DNA of 64,000 bases from Candidatus Methylomirabilota bacterium (GCA_035315345.1 DATFYA010000091.1:1-64000); one strand, 5' to 3'. Shown: positions 40,549-49,753, numbered from the stretch's first letter. Notes: generated from the letters alone by a model not told the origin. Numbers and translations are program-made.

Positions 40549-42903
40549 ATGAGCGATCCCGTGACGATCCAGAAGTTCGCGATGGGCCAGTCGGTGTCTC
40601 GCGTCGAAGATCCCCGCCTCGTCCAGGGCCTCGGCCGCTACTCCGACGACGTGAACCTGCCGCGCCAGGCCTACGCGGTGGTGGTCCGCTCCCCGCACGC
40701 CCACGCGCGCGTCGTCGCCATCGAGACCGCCGCCGCGCGGCAGTCGCCCGGCGCGCTCGCGGTGCTGACCGGCGCCGAGCTCGCGGCCGACGGCGTCGGC
40801 CACCTCCCGACCGATGCCACCCGCAAGCGCCGCGACGGCTCGCCCGCGTTCACGCCGCCGCGGCCGGCGCTGGCGCGCGACCGCGTCCGCCACGTCGGCG
40901 ATCCGGTCGCTCTGGTGGTCGCCGCGAGCCCGGAAGCCGCCGCGGACGCCGCCGACCTCGTGGTCGTCGACTACGCGCCCTTGCCCGCGGTGACCGGCGC
41001 GGAGCGCGCCACGCGCCCCGGCGCGCCCGCGGTCTGGGACGAGGCGCCCGACAACGTGGCCTTCGTCTGGGAGGCGGGCTCGCGCGACACGGTGGCGCGC
41101 GCCTTCGCCCAGGCCGCGCACGTCACCCATCTCGACTTCGTGGTGACGCGGGTGGCCGCGGCGCCGCTCGAGCCGCGTGCGGCGGTGGGCGATTTCGACC
41201 GGCGCAGCGGGCGCTACACGCTCTACACCGGCATCCAGGGCCCGCACGGCCTGCGCGCGCAGCTGGCCGAGCAGATCCTCCGCGTGCCGCACGGGCAGGT
41301 GCGCGTGGTGACCGACGAGGTCGGCGGCAGCTTCGGCATGCGCAGCGGCATGTATCCGGAGCTGGTGCTCGTGCTCTGGGCCGCGAAGCGCCTCGGCCGC
41401 CCGGTGAAGTGGACGTCGACCCGACGCGAAGGCTTCGTCAGCGACGAGCCCGGCCGCGACAACGTGTCGGCCGCCGAGCTGGCCCTCGATGCGCGCGGCC
41501 GCTTCCTCGCCCTGCGCGTCGCGTTGAAGGTCGACATCGGTGCTTACCTCACGCCGCGCAGCGCCGGCCCGGCCACCAACAACGTGGGCGGGCTCGCCGG
41601 GACGTACACCACCCCGGCCATTCACATCGAGAGCACCGGCGTGTACACGAACACCACGCCCACCGGTCCCTACCGCGGCGCCGGCCGGCCCGAGGCCACC
41701 TACGCGATCGAGCGGGTGATCGACGTGGCGGCGCGCGAGCTGGGGATCGATCCCATCGAGCTGCGCCGGCGCAATCTCATCCCGCCCTCCGCGATGCCGT
41801 TCAAGACCGGGCTCGTGTTCACCTACGACTGCGGCGAGTTCGAGCGGGTGATGACGATGGCCCTGACCCGGTCCGACCGCGCCGGCTTCGAGCGCCGCCG
41901 CGCCGAGGCGCGGGCGCGCGGTAAGCTGCTCGGCCTCGGCCTCGCGAATCCGATCGAGGTGGCGGGCGGCCCGTATACCTCGGTCAATCCCGACACCGCG
42001 GAGCTGCGGATCAATCCCGACGGCTCGGTCTCGCTCTTCGCGGGGACGACGTCGATGGGCCAGGGCAACGAGACCGCGTTCGCCCAGATCGTCAGCGATC
42101 GGCTCGGGGTGCCGCCCGAGCGCATCCAGGTCTTCTGGGGCGACAGCGACGCGCTGGGCGCGGGCCGCGGCAACGGCGGATCGGGCGCGATCTCGGTGGG
42201 CGGCGCCGCGGTGCTCCGCGCCACCGAGCGCGTCGTCGAGCGCGGCCGCCGCCTGGCCGCGCACCTGCTGGAGGCCGCGGCCGAGGACGTGACCCTGCGC
42301 GACGGGCGGTTCGTCGTCGCGGGCACCGATCGCGACGTCGCGTGGAGCCGCGTCGCGCGCGCCGCGTATCAGCGCACTCAGCCGGCCGGCCTCGAGCCCG
42401 GCTTCAGCGAGACCGCGACGTTCACGCCGCCGTCGGTCACGTTTCCCAATGGCTGCCACGTCTGCGAGGTCGAGATCGATCCCGACACCGGCGCGGTGCG
42501 CGTGGTCCGCTACACCGTCGTGGACGACGTCGGGCGCATGATCAACCCGCTGCTCGTGAAGGGCCAGATCCACGGCGGCGCCGTCCAGGGCCTGGGTCAG
42601 GGCCTCGCCGAGGTGCTCGCCTACGACGAGGCCGGACAGGTCCTCGCCGGCTCGTTCATGGACTACGCGATGCCGCGCGCCGACGACGTGCCGTCCTTCG
42701 ACGTCGACGCCCACGAGGTGCCGACGCGGGTCAACCCGCTGGGCGCCAAGGGCGTGGGCGAGGCCGGCACGGTGGGCGCGCTGCCCGCCCTGCTCAACGC
42801 GGTCAACGACGCGCTCGCCCCCCTCGGCGTGCGGCACCTGGACATGCCGGCGAGCCCCGAGCGGGTCTGGCAGGCGATCCGGGTCGCCGGGCGCGTCGTG
42901 TAA
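40549..42903 (+). CDS. Molybdenum hydroxylase large subunit (xanthine/aldehyde dehydrogenase family)
   Basis: A 784-residue molybdopterin-binding subunit, paralogous in type to the one at 24118. Marks are SVSRVEDPRLVQGLGRYSDD at the start, DEVGGSFGMRSGMYPEL, GPYRGAGRPEATYAIERVID, and GAKGVGEAGTVGAL with the catalytic Glu. GGSFGM replaces the GGGFGTK of the other protein. The CO-dehydrogenase loop is absent. As with the other copy, no small iron-sulfur or FAD subunit is adjacent, so partners must be encoded elsewhere. It lies 88 bp after an MFS gene; the 156-bp region after its stop shows only the next gene's GAGGTGA. Confidence 0.9.
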   Translation: MSDPVTIQKFAMGQSVSRVEDPRLVQGLGRYSDDVNLPRQAYAVVVRSPHAHARVVAIETAAARQSPGALAVLTGAELAADGVGHLPTDATRKRRDGSPAFTPPRPALARDRVRHVGDPVALVVAASPEAAADAADLVVVDYAPLPAVTGAERATRPGAPAVWDEAPDNVAFVWEAGSRDTVARAFAQAAHVTHLDFVVTRVAAAPLEPRAAVGDFDRRSGRYTLYTGIQGPHGLRAQLAEQILRVPHGQVRVVTDEVGGSFGMRSGMYPELVLVLWAAKRLGRPVKWTSTRREGFVSDEPGRDNVSAAELALDARGRFLALRVALKVDIGAYLTPRSAGPATNNVGGLAGTYTTPAIHIESTGVYTNTTPTGPYRGAGRPEATYAIERVIDVAARELGIDPIELRRRNLIPPSAMPFKTGLVFTYDCGEFERVMTMALTRSDRAGFERRRAEARARGKLLGLGLANPIEVAGGPYTSVNPDTAELRINPDGSVSLFAGTTSMGQGNETAFAQIVSDRLGVPPERIQVFWGDSDALGAGRGNGGSGAISVGGAAVLRATERVVERGRRLAAHLLEAAAEDVTLRDGRFVVAGTDRDVAWSRVARAAYQRTQPAGLEPGFSETATFTPPSVTFPNGCHVCEVEIDPDTGAVRVVRYTVVDDVGRMINPLLVKGQIHGGAVQGLGQGLAEVLAYDEAGQVLAGSFMDYAMPRADDVPSFDVDAHEVPTRVNPLGAKGVGEAGTVGALPALLNAVNDALAPLGVRHLDMPASPERVWQAIRVAGRVV

Positions 42904-43059
42904 TTCCTACCCGGGCGACGTCACCTCGCGAACAGGGCTTGCACGGATGCGGTACAAGTGCGCTTGAATCCGTGCGTAGTTCGGTGGCACCTCGGATGCA
43001 GCCCCGACGGCATACCGGCGGCGACGCAGTTCCCAAGTCGGCCCGGCGCGAGGTGACAG

Positions 43060-43449
43060 ATGGCCCTCCAATCGACCGTGAGCACGAGCGCCGGACGAAT
43101 CCTGGTCGTCGACGATGACAAGCGGGCGCGCGACTTCATCGTCTCGAGCCTGCGCGCCGACGGCCACGAGGTGGACGCCAGCAGCACCGGGCTCGAGGCC
43201 CTCCGCATGCTCGGCCGCAGCTGGTACGACCTGATCGTGTCCGAGCTGCGCATGCCCGAGCTGGACGGGCCCAGCCTCTACTCGGAAGTCACGCGCCGCT
43301 GGCCGAGTCCCCCGCCCATGCTCTTCGTCTCCGGCCTCGGCAACACCTCCGCCTACGACGGCTTCCTCGAGGTCATTCGCGCGCCGTTGCTGACCAAGCC
43401 GTTCCGGAGCGGATCGCTTCGCCGGATCATCAAGCGCCTGCTCGAGTAG
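43060..43449 (+). CDS. Stand-alone receiver domain with Glu at the phospho-site
   Basis: A 129-residue single receiver (CheY-like) domain. The acidic pair Asp18/Asp19 in ILVVDDDK, the Ser91 in LFVSG and Lys113 in LLTKPF are all present, but the phospho-acceptor normally read in DLRMP is Glu62 in VSELRMPELDG. Glutamate there can mimic constant phosphorylation or make the domain insensitive to a kinase. There is no DNA-binding output domain. ATG 43060 has GAGGTGACAG upstream; a lipoprotein gene starts 13 bp after its stop, perhaps co-transcribed. Confidence 0.85.
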   Translation: MALQSTVSTSAGRILVVDDDKRARDFIVSSLRADGHEVDASSTGLEALRMLGRSWYDLIVSELRMPELDGPSLYSEVTRRWPSPPPMLFVSGLGNTSAYDGFLEVIRAPLLTKPFRSGSLRRIIKRLLE

Positions 43450-43462
43450 CCGGCGACCTGTC

Positions 43463-43963
43463 ATGTCGCGCTGCTGCCTTCCGATCGTCGCCGCCGTCGT
43501 CTCAGTGCTCGCCGCCGGCTGCGCCTCGTCGCTCTCCACCGCGATCCCCGCCTACCCGAGCGCGGGTCAGCTCGAAATGGACACGCTGGCGTGCGAGCAG
43601 ACCGCCACCGGCCGCGCCGAGTTCGAGCGGCGCGCGGACTACATGGCCTGCATGATCGCGCAGGGCTATCGCACCTATGTGTCGGCGGCGACGTACTGGG
43701 CCATGGCCGAGCTCACGGTCTCCGCGCCGAGGAAGCCATCGCAGGGGCAGGTGCGGCTCGATCTCCAGTCGTGCGCGACGGAGGCCGGCGCGGTCGCGGG
43801 CGCGCGCAGCGGAGAGCTGGCCGAGGCGGTGGACTGGGTGAACGCGAAGGTGCTGCGGCGCGAGCCCGGGCGGGACGGCGACGCGCTCGCGACCGCCTTC
43901 GCGCGGTGCTTGACGAAGCGGGCGTACGCCACACGACCGGTGAGTCGCGTCGCCGCAGAGTAG
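43463..43963 (+). CDS. Uncharacterised lipoprotein
   Basis: A 166-residue predicted lipoprotein with signal VAAVVSVLAAGC (lipid Cys20). The mature part has two similar halves, each with a LDxxxC...R...E pattern (LEMDTLACEQTATGRAEFER, VRLDLQSCATEAGAVAGA) and later cysteines (YMACMIAQGY, FARCLTKRAYA), which could make two disulfides. No family name is recognised; an outer-membrane anchored periplasmic protein is likely. It follows the receiver gene by 13 bp and converges with the cysteine hydrolase. Confidence 0.7.
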   Translation: MSRCCLPIVAAVVSVLAAGCASSLSTAIPAYPSAGQLEMDTLACEQTATGRAEFERRADYMACMIAQGYRTYVSAATYWAMAELTVSAPRKPSQGQVRLDLQSCATEAGAVAGARSGELAEAVDWVNAKVLRREPGRDGDALATAFARCLTKRAYATRPVSRVAAE

Positions 43964-43992
43964 CCGGTCCTCGAAGAGACCACCCCTCTCAC

Positions 43993-44625
43993 CTACCGCC
44001 GCCCCCGCCGCCGGCCCGCGCCTCCCCGCAGCCCCTTCACGTCCATCGCCTCCACCGGGCGCGTGTCCGCCTCCAGCGCCCGGCGCATCACCGCGAGCGC
44101 TCGCCGCCGGTCCTCGGGCTGCCGCGCCGCCACGCAATCCTCCGGCACCACCACGCGGTAACCGCGCATGTGCGCCTCGTGCGCGGTGAGCAGGATGCAG
44201 CTGTCGGCGAGCAGCCCGGTGAGGATCAAGGTGCGGGCACCGAGATGCTCGAGCAGCAGGTCCAGCGTGGTCGAGTGGAACGCCGAGTGCTTCGGCTTCA
44301 GCACGAAGTAGTCGCGCCGATCGGGCCGGAGCAGCCCCGTGATCGCGCGGCTCCGGGCACCGGCCCGCAGGCAGTGGGCCACCAGGGTGCGAAAATCGGA
44401 CCGCCACCGGCCGAAGTTGTCGTTGACGTACACGGTGGCGATGCCGGCACCGCGCGCGAGCTGCTTCAGCCGCCGGATCCGCTGGGCGACGGGCAGCGCG
44501 TCGGCTGCCACCTGCCGCCCATCCGCGAAGTCGAAGTCGTTGATCGCGTCGATCACGAGCAGCACCACCGGCGAGCGATCCGGTGCGCTGCCGTGGAGGT
44601 TACGCGCGGCCGCGCGGGCGCTCAT
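43993..44625 (-). CDS. Cysteine hydrolase, isochorismatase-like family
   Basis: A 210-residue hydrolase of the isochorismatase/nicotinamidase superfamily. The triad is visible: Asp in LLVIDAINDF, Lys in VLKPKHSAFH and Cys in LLADSCILLTAHEA, and the cis-peptide region LTGLLADSC fits. The C-terminal tail is very Arg/Gly-rich (GGAGRRRGRR). Possible activities include nicotinamidase, biuret or other amidases; a metal-binding histidine pattern of nicotinamidase is not clear, so the substrate is open. No operon partner; 202 bp upstream to the CBS gene hold only its ribosome binding site. Confidence 0.85.
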   Translation of the reverse strand: MSARAAARNLHGSAPDRSPVVLLVIDAINDFDFADGRQVAADALPVAQRIRRLKQLARGAGIATVYVNDNFGRWRSDFRTLVAHCLRAGARSRAITGLLRPDRRDYFVLKPKHSAFHSTTLDLLLEHLGARTLILTGLLADSCILLTAHEAHMRGYRVVVPEDCVAARQPEDRRRALAVMRRALEADTRPVEAMDVKGLRGGAGRRRGRR

Positions 44626-44827
44626 GCGATCAGGCTACACCCTCTTCCCGGCCGGTAAAGGACACCCGGCACTCTCTGCCGCCCGCCGGCTCCGCGGCGG
44701 GGCAATCGCGGACGCGAGGAGCGGAATGCGCATCCGGCGGTCTGCGGCACAGGCCTTGCTGCCGTCGACTGGAGGTGCGGGCGCGACGCACGCGGCCCGC
44801 CTCAACCGGTGCCAGGAGGAGCTCCCA

Positions 44828-45256
44828 ATGGACACAGCAGACCGCATCCGCGACGTGATGACCCCGAACCCGCAGGCGCTCCCCGCGAGCACGACCGGAC
44901 GAGAAGCGGCGGAGGCGATGCGCGCCAACGATATCGGCAACGTGGTGGTGACCGACGACAACGGCAACCTGGCCGGGATCCTGACCGATCGCGACCTCGT
45001 CGTGCGGGTGATCGCGGAAGGTCGCGACCCGCGTGCCACCCGCATCGGCGACATCGCGAGCCACGACCTGGCCGCCGTTGCCCCCGACGATCCGGTGGGG
45101 CGCGCGGTACAGATCATGCGAGAGAAGGCGGTGCGGCGGCTGCCGGTGGTCGAGAACGGCAAGGTCGTGGGCATCGTCAGCATCGGCGACCTGGCCCTCG
45201 ACCGCGACCCGGACTCGGCACTCGCCGACATCTCCGCCGCGCCGCCGAACAGCTAA
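44828..45256 (+). CDS. CBS-domain-pair protein
   Basis: A 142-residue protein consisting of two CBS repeats: IRDVMTPNPQALPASTTGRE with NVVVTDDNGNLAGILTDRDL, and IGDIASHDLAAVAPDDPVGR with RLPVVENGKVVGIVSIGDLA. Such proteins bind adenosyl nucleotides such as AMP, ATP or NADH and act as energy sensors or partner modules. AGGAGG precedes ATG 44828 at good spacing. It stands alone except for the small secreted protein 21 bp downstream on the same strand. Confidence 0.92.
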   Translation: MDTADRIRDVMTPNPQALPASTTGREAAEAMRANDIGNVVVTDDNGNLAGILTDRDLVVRVIAEGRDPRATRIGDIASHDLAAVAPDDPVGRAVQIMREKAVRRLPVVENGKVVGIVSIGDLALDRDPDSALADISAAPPNS

Positions 45257-45277
45257 CATTCAGCCATGGAGGCCGTC

Positions 45278-45637
45278 ATGAAATGGAAGCTGCTGGGCGT
45301 GATCACGATGAGTGGCCTGATGCTGGCGGCCGAGGCGGGCGCCCAGACCCCGAGCGGTGGTACCGGCCCCGGCGCGCCGACGTCTCAGCCCGGTACGCCG
45401 GTCTCACCGAGCAGCCCGACGACACCCGGCGGCCCGGGCACGCTGAATCCGGCTCTTCCGAGCACCGGAGCGACGGACCCGACGCGGCCGGGCGGCAGCA
45501 CGCCGGGCACGAACGTGCCGGGCCGCGGACGCGACCTCGGCCTGCCCTGCCCGGCCGGCCAGGCCCGACCGACGGGCAGCTCGATGTGCACGCCGGTGCC
45601 TCCGGGGTCGCCGGTATCTCCGCCGAGCACGCGGTAG
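45278..45637 (+). CDS. Secreted Pro/Gly/Thr-rich protein
   Basis: A 119-residue protein with a signal peptide (LLGVITMSGLMLAAEAGAQ, cleavage after AQ or AGA) and a low-complexity mature region rich in Pro, Gly, Thr and Ser. Two cysteines sit in LPCPAGQARPTGSSMCTPVP, which could form a disulfide. No domain is recognised; a surface or periplasmic spacer is likely. ATG 45278 is preferred over ATG 45266 because GGAGG lies 5 nt before it. It ends flush against the convergent glycosyltransferase-like gene. Confidence 0.65.
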   Translation: MKWKLLGVITMSGLMLAAEAGAQTPSGGTGPGAPTSQPGTPVSPSSPTTPGGPGTLNPALPSTGATDPTRPGGSTPGTNVPGRGRDLGLPCPAGQARPTGSSMCTPVPPGSPVSPPSTR

Positions 45638-47749
45638 TCAGCGGGCTCGGAGCCGGTAGACGATCACGTCCCGGCTCAGGTCCTCACCACTGAGCCGGTC
45701 GAACTCGCCAGCCTTCTCGACGAGCCAGTCCCACACCGGAGATGTCGCGGTGTACTCCGATCGCGGTCCCACTGCGATGACGTCCACGGGCTGGGCGCGC
45801 AGGTACCGAAGCATCTCATCGGCGTCGTGCTGAGCGCCGAGGGCCAGATATGTCAGCGGCCGCTGGATCCGCTTGCCATAGAGGAGGTACGAGGCGTGAC
45901 ACTCCCAGAATCCGATCCGCGCGCCGGGGTCGAGCCCGTCCACGAGCCGGCCGAGCCCGCCGAAGAACTCGTCCTGGAGACGGTAGCGTACGCCGCGAGC
46001 CGCCCACGTGCCGCACGTGATCACCGCGACCGCGACCACCACCGTGACGGCCACCCCGAGCCGCGTCCGCCCGGCTCCTCCGGCCAGGAGATCGCGCACC
46101 CGTCGGCGGGCCGACTCGCGATCGGCCAGCAGCACCAGCCCGGCGATGGCCAGGACCAGGACGCCCTGCTTCGAGAACCTGATCCCGCCGTTGGCGAAGA
46201 TGACCGCGGCCAGCGTGGCCAGCGCGGCCAGGAGCCACTCACCTCGGCGCCGTGCCCGGACCGCGCCCGCGGCCAGCGCGGCCAGGATGCCCCAGAACGG
46301 AAACGAGTAACGCATCTCCTCCCCCATCCACGACGTGAGCTCGGCCTCCGGGGCGTACGTCGCGCTCCACGGACCGGCCACGTAGAAATAGAAGGCGGCC
46401 GCGCACACCAGCAGGAGCGGCACCAGGACCGGGCGCCCGCGCGGCCGTCGGAGCATTCCGACAGAGGTGCCCGCGCCGAGCGCGATGAGGAGCAGCGCCG
46501 GCAGCCCGAGAAAGTCCGCGAAGGCCTGCCGCAACACATTCCAGTGGTGGAGGTTGCTGACGGAGAAGCGATGCAGAAGGGTCGTCTCGTCGACCCAGGC
46601 CCGAGTCATCGATCCGGTGAACACGATCCGGCCGAAGACGGAGATCTCGAGGAAGCCGAGTGGATTGCCGGTGGCCAGCACGTTTCGCACGTACCAGGAG
46701 CCGCCGAGCAAGCCGACGCTCAGGACGGCCAGCCCGATCAGGACCGGCTGCCCTCTCTCCAGGACCGGCCAGGAGCCCCGGCGGGAGTGCCAGAATAGCC
46801 AGACCGAGAGCAGCAACACCAGGGCGGCATAGGGGATGCCGGACATCTTCGTGCCCAGCAACATGCCGAGGCCGGCGACCGCCACGAGTTGCGAGAAGCG
46901 ACAGCGGTAGCGCCAGGCGCGCATCGTGAAATATACGCTCGCCACGAAGAAGGCGCCGAGCGGCAGGTCGTTGTGGGCGGTGGACACGCTCTTCAGACTG
47001 AGCGGCATGACCGCGATCAGGACGGCGGCCAGGATGGCGGCGAAGCGGCGAGCGCCGGCGACCCGGCCCAGGGAGTAGGTCGCGAGGCCGAGGATCAGCC
47101 AGGCCAGCAGGTTCGGGAGCAGCACGAACTGATCGTGGCCTGCGGATGCCAGGCCGATGAAGAGCAGCGCGCTCCAGCTGTACGGGTACGAGTTGATCGG
47201 GTGGTCGGCCGGCCCGTGCTGCTCCAGCGGTCGGGCGAAGCTCGCCTGCTGGTACCACTCGGCCACGCGCGGGAGCTGGTAGTCCAGCGAGTCCCAGTCG
47301 GACACCGGCAATGCCAGCACCCGCAGCGTCAAGACCACGGCGAACCCGCAGGCGACCGCGATGAGCCACCGCTCGGGAGCCGGACGGCTCGCCGCGATCC
47401 GCCCGCGATCGGCCGGCTCGGCGACCGAGGCGAGCGAGCGCCACGACCCCGCCCGCGCGCACGAGGCCAGACCGCAGGCCAGGACGACGACTTCCAGAAA
47501 GAGGATGTTCACGAATCTCAGCCGGCCGAGCCAGCCCAGCAGCACGACGACCGACCCCTGTACGACGGCCCAGAGGACGAGAGCCGCCAGGATCCGGTCG
47601 GTGGGCGAGAGCGGAATCCGCGCGCGGGGACCCGCCGAAGACGTCAAGTAGATGAGGAGCGGAACCGGTGCCGCGCTCACCGCCAGCAGTGCGACAACAC
47701 CGGCCAGCTGAGAGCCGAGGGTTGCCGTCATCGACGCGCAGTCATCCAC
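45638..47749 (-). CDS. Glycosyltransferase-like multi-pass membrane protein (ArnT/PMT-type fold)
   Basis: A 703-residue membrane protein with about twelve hydrophobic segments in the first 530 residues and a soluble C-terminus. The first periplasmic loop holds SDWDSLDYQLPRVAEWYQ, resembling the Asp/Glu-containing catalytic loop of ArnT/PMT (GT-C) enzymes that use polyprenyl-phosphate sugars. The domain DEMLRYLRAQPVDVIAVGP ends it. Sugar and acceptor are unknown. The start is GTG 47749 (GAAGGA just upstream) or ATG 47731. The 147-bp gap to the next minus-strand gene shows nothing. Confidence 0.75.
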   Translation of the reverse strand: MDDCASMTATLGSQLAGVVALLAVSAAPVPLLIYLTSSAGPRARIPLSPTDRILAALVLWAVVQGSVVVLLGWLGRLRFVNILFLEVVVLACGLASCARAGSWRSLASVAEPADRGRIAASRPAPERWLIAVACGFAVVLTLRVLALPVSDWDSLDYQLPRVAEWYQQASFARPLEQHGPADHPINSYPYSWSALLFIGLASAGHDQFVLLPNLLAWLILGLATYSLGRVAGARRFAAILAAVLIAVMPLSLKSVSTAHNDLPLGAFFVASVYFTMRAWRYRCRFSQLVAVAGLGMLLGTKMSGIPYAALVLLLSVWLFWHSRRGSWPVLERGQPVLIGLAVLSVGLLGGSWYVRNVLATGNPLGFLEISVFGRIVFTGSMTRAWVDETTLLHRFSVSNLHHWNVLRQAFADFLGLPALLLIALGAGTSVGMLRRPRGRPVLVPLLLVCAAAFYFYVAGPWSATYAPEAELTSWMGEEMRYSFPFWGILAALAAGAVRARRRGEWLLAALATLAAVIFANGGIRFSKQGVLVLAIAGLVLLADRESARRRVRDLLAGGAGRTRLGVAVTVVVAVAVITCGTWAARGVRYRLQDEFFGGLGRLVDGLDPGARIGFWECHASYLLYGKRIQRPLTYLALGAQHDADEMLRYLRAQPVDVIAVGPRSEYTATSPVWDWLVEKAGEFDRLSGEDLSRDVIVYRLRAR

Positions 47750-47896
47750 GATCCTTCGGGGCCATCGGGTTCACGGCAAAGCGCGCGGCCTCACGTCGTC
47801 GGCCACGGGAGCGGAAGGAAGGTAGACCATCCGCCGGGGGATGGCCAGCCGAATGTGTCCTTACAGGGTCTGGCGAGCGCGGGGGGGAGCCAGACG

Positions 47897-49225
47897 CTAG
47901 GCCCGGGGCTCGGCCACGAAGACGGGGATGCGGCGCGACGTCTTTCCCTGATACTCCTCGTACGGCGGGAAGGCGGCGACGGCGAGCTTCCACAGCCGCG
48001 CGCGCTCCGCCTCGTCGCTCACCTCGCGCACCCGCATCGGCTGCACCGCGGTGTGGTCGCGGATCTCGACGTCGGGCCGCTCGCGCAGGTTGTAGACCCA
48101 GACCGGATTGGTCGGCGCCCCTCCCATCGAGCCCACCAGCACGTAGTTGGCGCCGTCCTTCACGCGCATCAGCGGCGTCTTGCGGATCGCGCCGGTCTTC
48201 TTGCCGGTGTGCGTGACGATGATGACCGGCAGCCCGGTGTCCCGCAGCGTGGTGCCCTGAGTGCCGCCGCTGCCTTCATAGAGCTCGACCTGCTCGCGCA
48301 CCCACTGGCGCGGACTCGGGATGTATTCCGGCATGCGTTCTCCCTCGCGTGCGATCACCCGGCTGACCGCGGTGTAGTAGTGGTGTCGGTACCCGGCCGC
48401 CGCGGTGCGCTCCATGAGACGGCCGGTCGTGGTGGCCTGCTCGAGCGTCAGCCCCGCCGACTCGGCCAGCGCCAGCGCGTACGACAGATCCTTGATGATG
48501 TAGCTGGTCGGGAACGCGCCCTGCGTCGGATGCGCATCGGGCAGCAGCGATTTCATCCCGTGATTGCGCAGCACGAAGCTGTCCGCCGAGCCCTTGGCGA
48601 GCGTCTCGAAGAGCACGCGCGGGTCCACCGCTCCGGAGGCGCGGGCCACCGCCATGGCCTCGGCGAGGGCCACGACCGTCTGGGCGACCACCATGTTGTT
48701 CATCAGCTTGACGGCCTGCCCGGCGCCGACCGGCCCGCAGTGGGTGATCTCCGTGCCCATGCAGGCCAGGTATGATCGCAGCCGCTCGAACACCGCGCCG
48801 TCGGCGCCGACCATGATCGAGAGCGTGCCGTCCCGCGCCGCCTGGGCGGTGCGGGCCACCGGCGCATCGGCGAAGTCCACGCCCAGGCCGGCGAATGCGT
48901 GCCCCAGCTCGCGGGCCAGTGCCACCGGCGTGGTGCTCATGTCCACCAGGGTCTGCCCCCGCCGCATGGCGGTGGCGAGGCCGTCGGGCCCGAGCGCCAC
49001 CGCGCGGACTTCTCGCTCGCCGGGGAGGCACAGGAAGATGAAGTCGGCGCGGTCTGCGACGTCGCGAGCCGAGGCGGCCGCGGTCACTCCGTCGCGTGCG
49101 AGCGCGGCGAGCGGCTCCCCGCGCCCGTCGAAGCCGACGACCGCCGCCTTCGACTTCCTCGCCAGGTTGCGACACATGGACTCGCCCATCACTCCGAGTC
49201 CGATGAACCCGAGCGTCGTCGCCAT
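47897..49225 (-). CDS. NAD(P)-dependent beta-hydroxyacid dehydrogenase fused to Ddn-type F420 domain
   Basis: A 442-residue fusion. Residues 1-295 are a 3-hydroxyisobutyrate-dehydrogenase-like protein: Rossmann GFIGLGVMGESMCRN, substrate motif DAPVARTAQAARDGTLSI, catalytic Lys in GAGQAVKLMNN. From Met298 a complete deazaflavin-dependent nitroreductase (Ddn/AclJ) domain follows: MPEYIPSPRQWVREQVELYE, then VTHTGKKTGAIRKTPLMRV. Such domains usually bind F420. The natural start of the free-standing Ddn protein is an ATG here too, with GAGGGAG 6 nt upstream, so it could also be made separately from an internal start. ATG 49225 is preferred over GTG 49234 for the same spacing reason (GGGGGTGA). The substrate of either half is unknown. 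Confidence 0.88.
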   Translation of the reverse strand: MATTLGFIGLGVMGESMCRNLARKSKAAVVGFDGRGEPLAALARDGVTAAASARDVADRADFIFLCLPGEREVRAVALGPDGLATAMRRGQTLVDMSTTPVALARELGHAFAGLGVDFADAPVARTAQAARDGTLSIMVGADGAVFERLRSYLACMGTEITHCGPVGAGQAVKLMNNMVVAQTVVALAEAMAVARASGAVDPRVLFETLAKGSADSFVLRNHGMKSLLPDAHPTQGAFPTSYIIKDLSYALALAESAGLTLEQATTTGRLMERTAAAGYRHHYYTAVSRVIAREGERMPEYIPSPRQWVREQVELYEGSGGTQGTTLRDTGLPVIIVTHTGKKTGAIRKTPLMRVKDGANYVLVGSMGGAPTNPVWVYNLRERPDVEIRDHTAVQPMRVREVSDEAERARLWKLAVAAFPPYEEYQGKTSRRIPVFVAEPRA

Positions 49226-49276
49226 GCCGATCACCCCCCGCGGGAGTGTCTCAGCTTTCGACGGGCGGGGCCAGCC

Positions 49277-49753
49277 CTAGCCGGCGAGGCGCCACTGGGC
49301 GATCGACGCGCGCGCGTCACCACCGCTCTTGTCGGGGACGATCACGAGCTCGAGCGCGGTGACGCCGGAGAGGTCCACGCGATAGTCCTCCGCCTCGCGG
49401 ATGCTCTCGGGCGGGCCGAAGTTCCACTGCTGGCGGACGATGTCGCGGAACGTGCGCCCGCCGTCCGGCGACCAGCGCAGCACGAACTCCTGCGTGCGCG
49501 CGGCGTCCGCCTCGATGAACAGCAGCCACACGCGGCTCAGGCGCTGCGGCTGGTCGAAGACCAGGCGGATGGTCTGCTCGCCGGGCTGCGCGGCGCGCCA
49601 GCCGCTGTCGTCGCCGAGGATCAACGCTGATTCGATCGGATGGGCGGCATCCTCGGAGGTGACCTCCACCTGCGCCACCTGCTCGACGTCGATCCATTCC
49701 TGCTCCGCGGGCTCCGCTTCGGTGGCCGCCGGCCTGATCACACGCTTGCGCAT
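49277..49753 (-). CDS. F5/8-type discoidin-like domain protein (hypothetical)
   Basis: A 158-residue protein. The stretch LGDDSGWRAAQPGEQTIRLV, then FDQPQRLSRVWLLFIEAD, RTQEFVLRWSPDGGRTFRDI and YRVDLSGVTALELVIVPD match the beta-sandwich pattern of F5/8 type C (discoidin) domains that bind carbohydrates or lipids. There is no signal peptide, so it is likely cytoplasmic. ATG 49753 has GAGGAGAGGAGG. It is the last gene after two GH13 genes on the same strand with a 46-bp gap, so a glucan-binding helper role is inferred. Confidence 0.7.
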   Translation of the reverse strand: MRKRVIRPAATEAEPAEQEWIDVEQVAQVEVTSEDAAHPIESALILGDDSGWRAAQPGEQTIRLVFDQPQRLSRVWLLFIEADAARTQEFVLRWSPDGGRTFRDIVRQQWNFGPPESIREAEDYRVDLSGVTALELVIVPDKSGGDARASIAQWRLAG

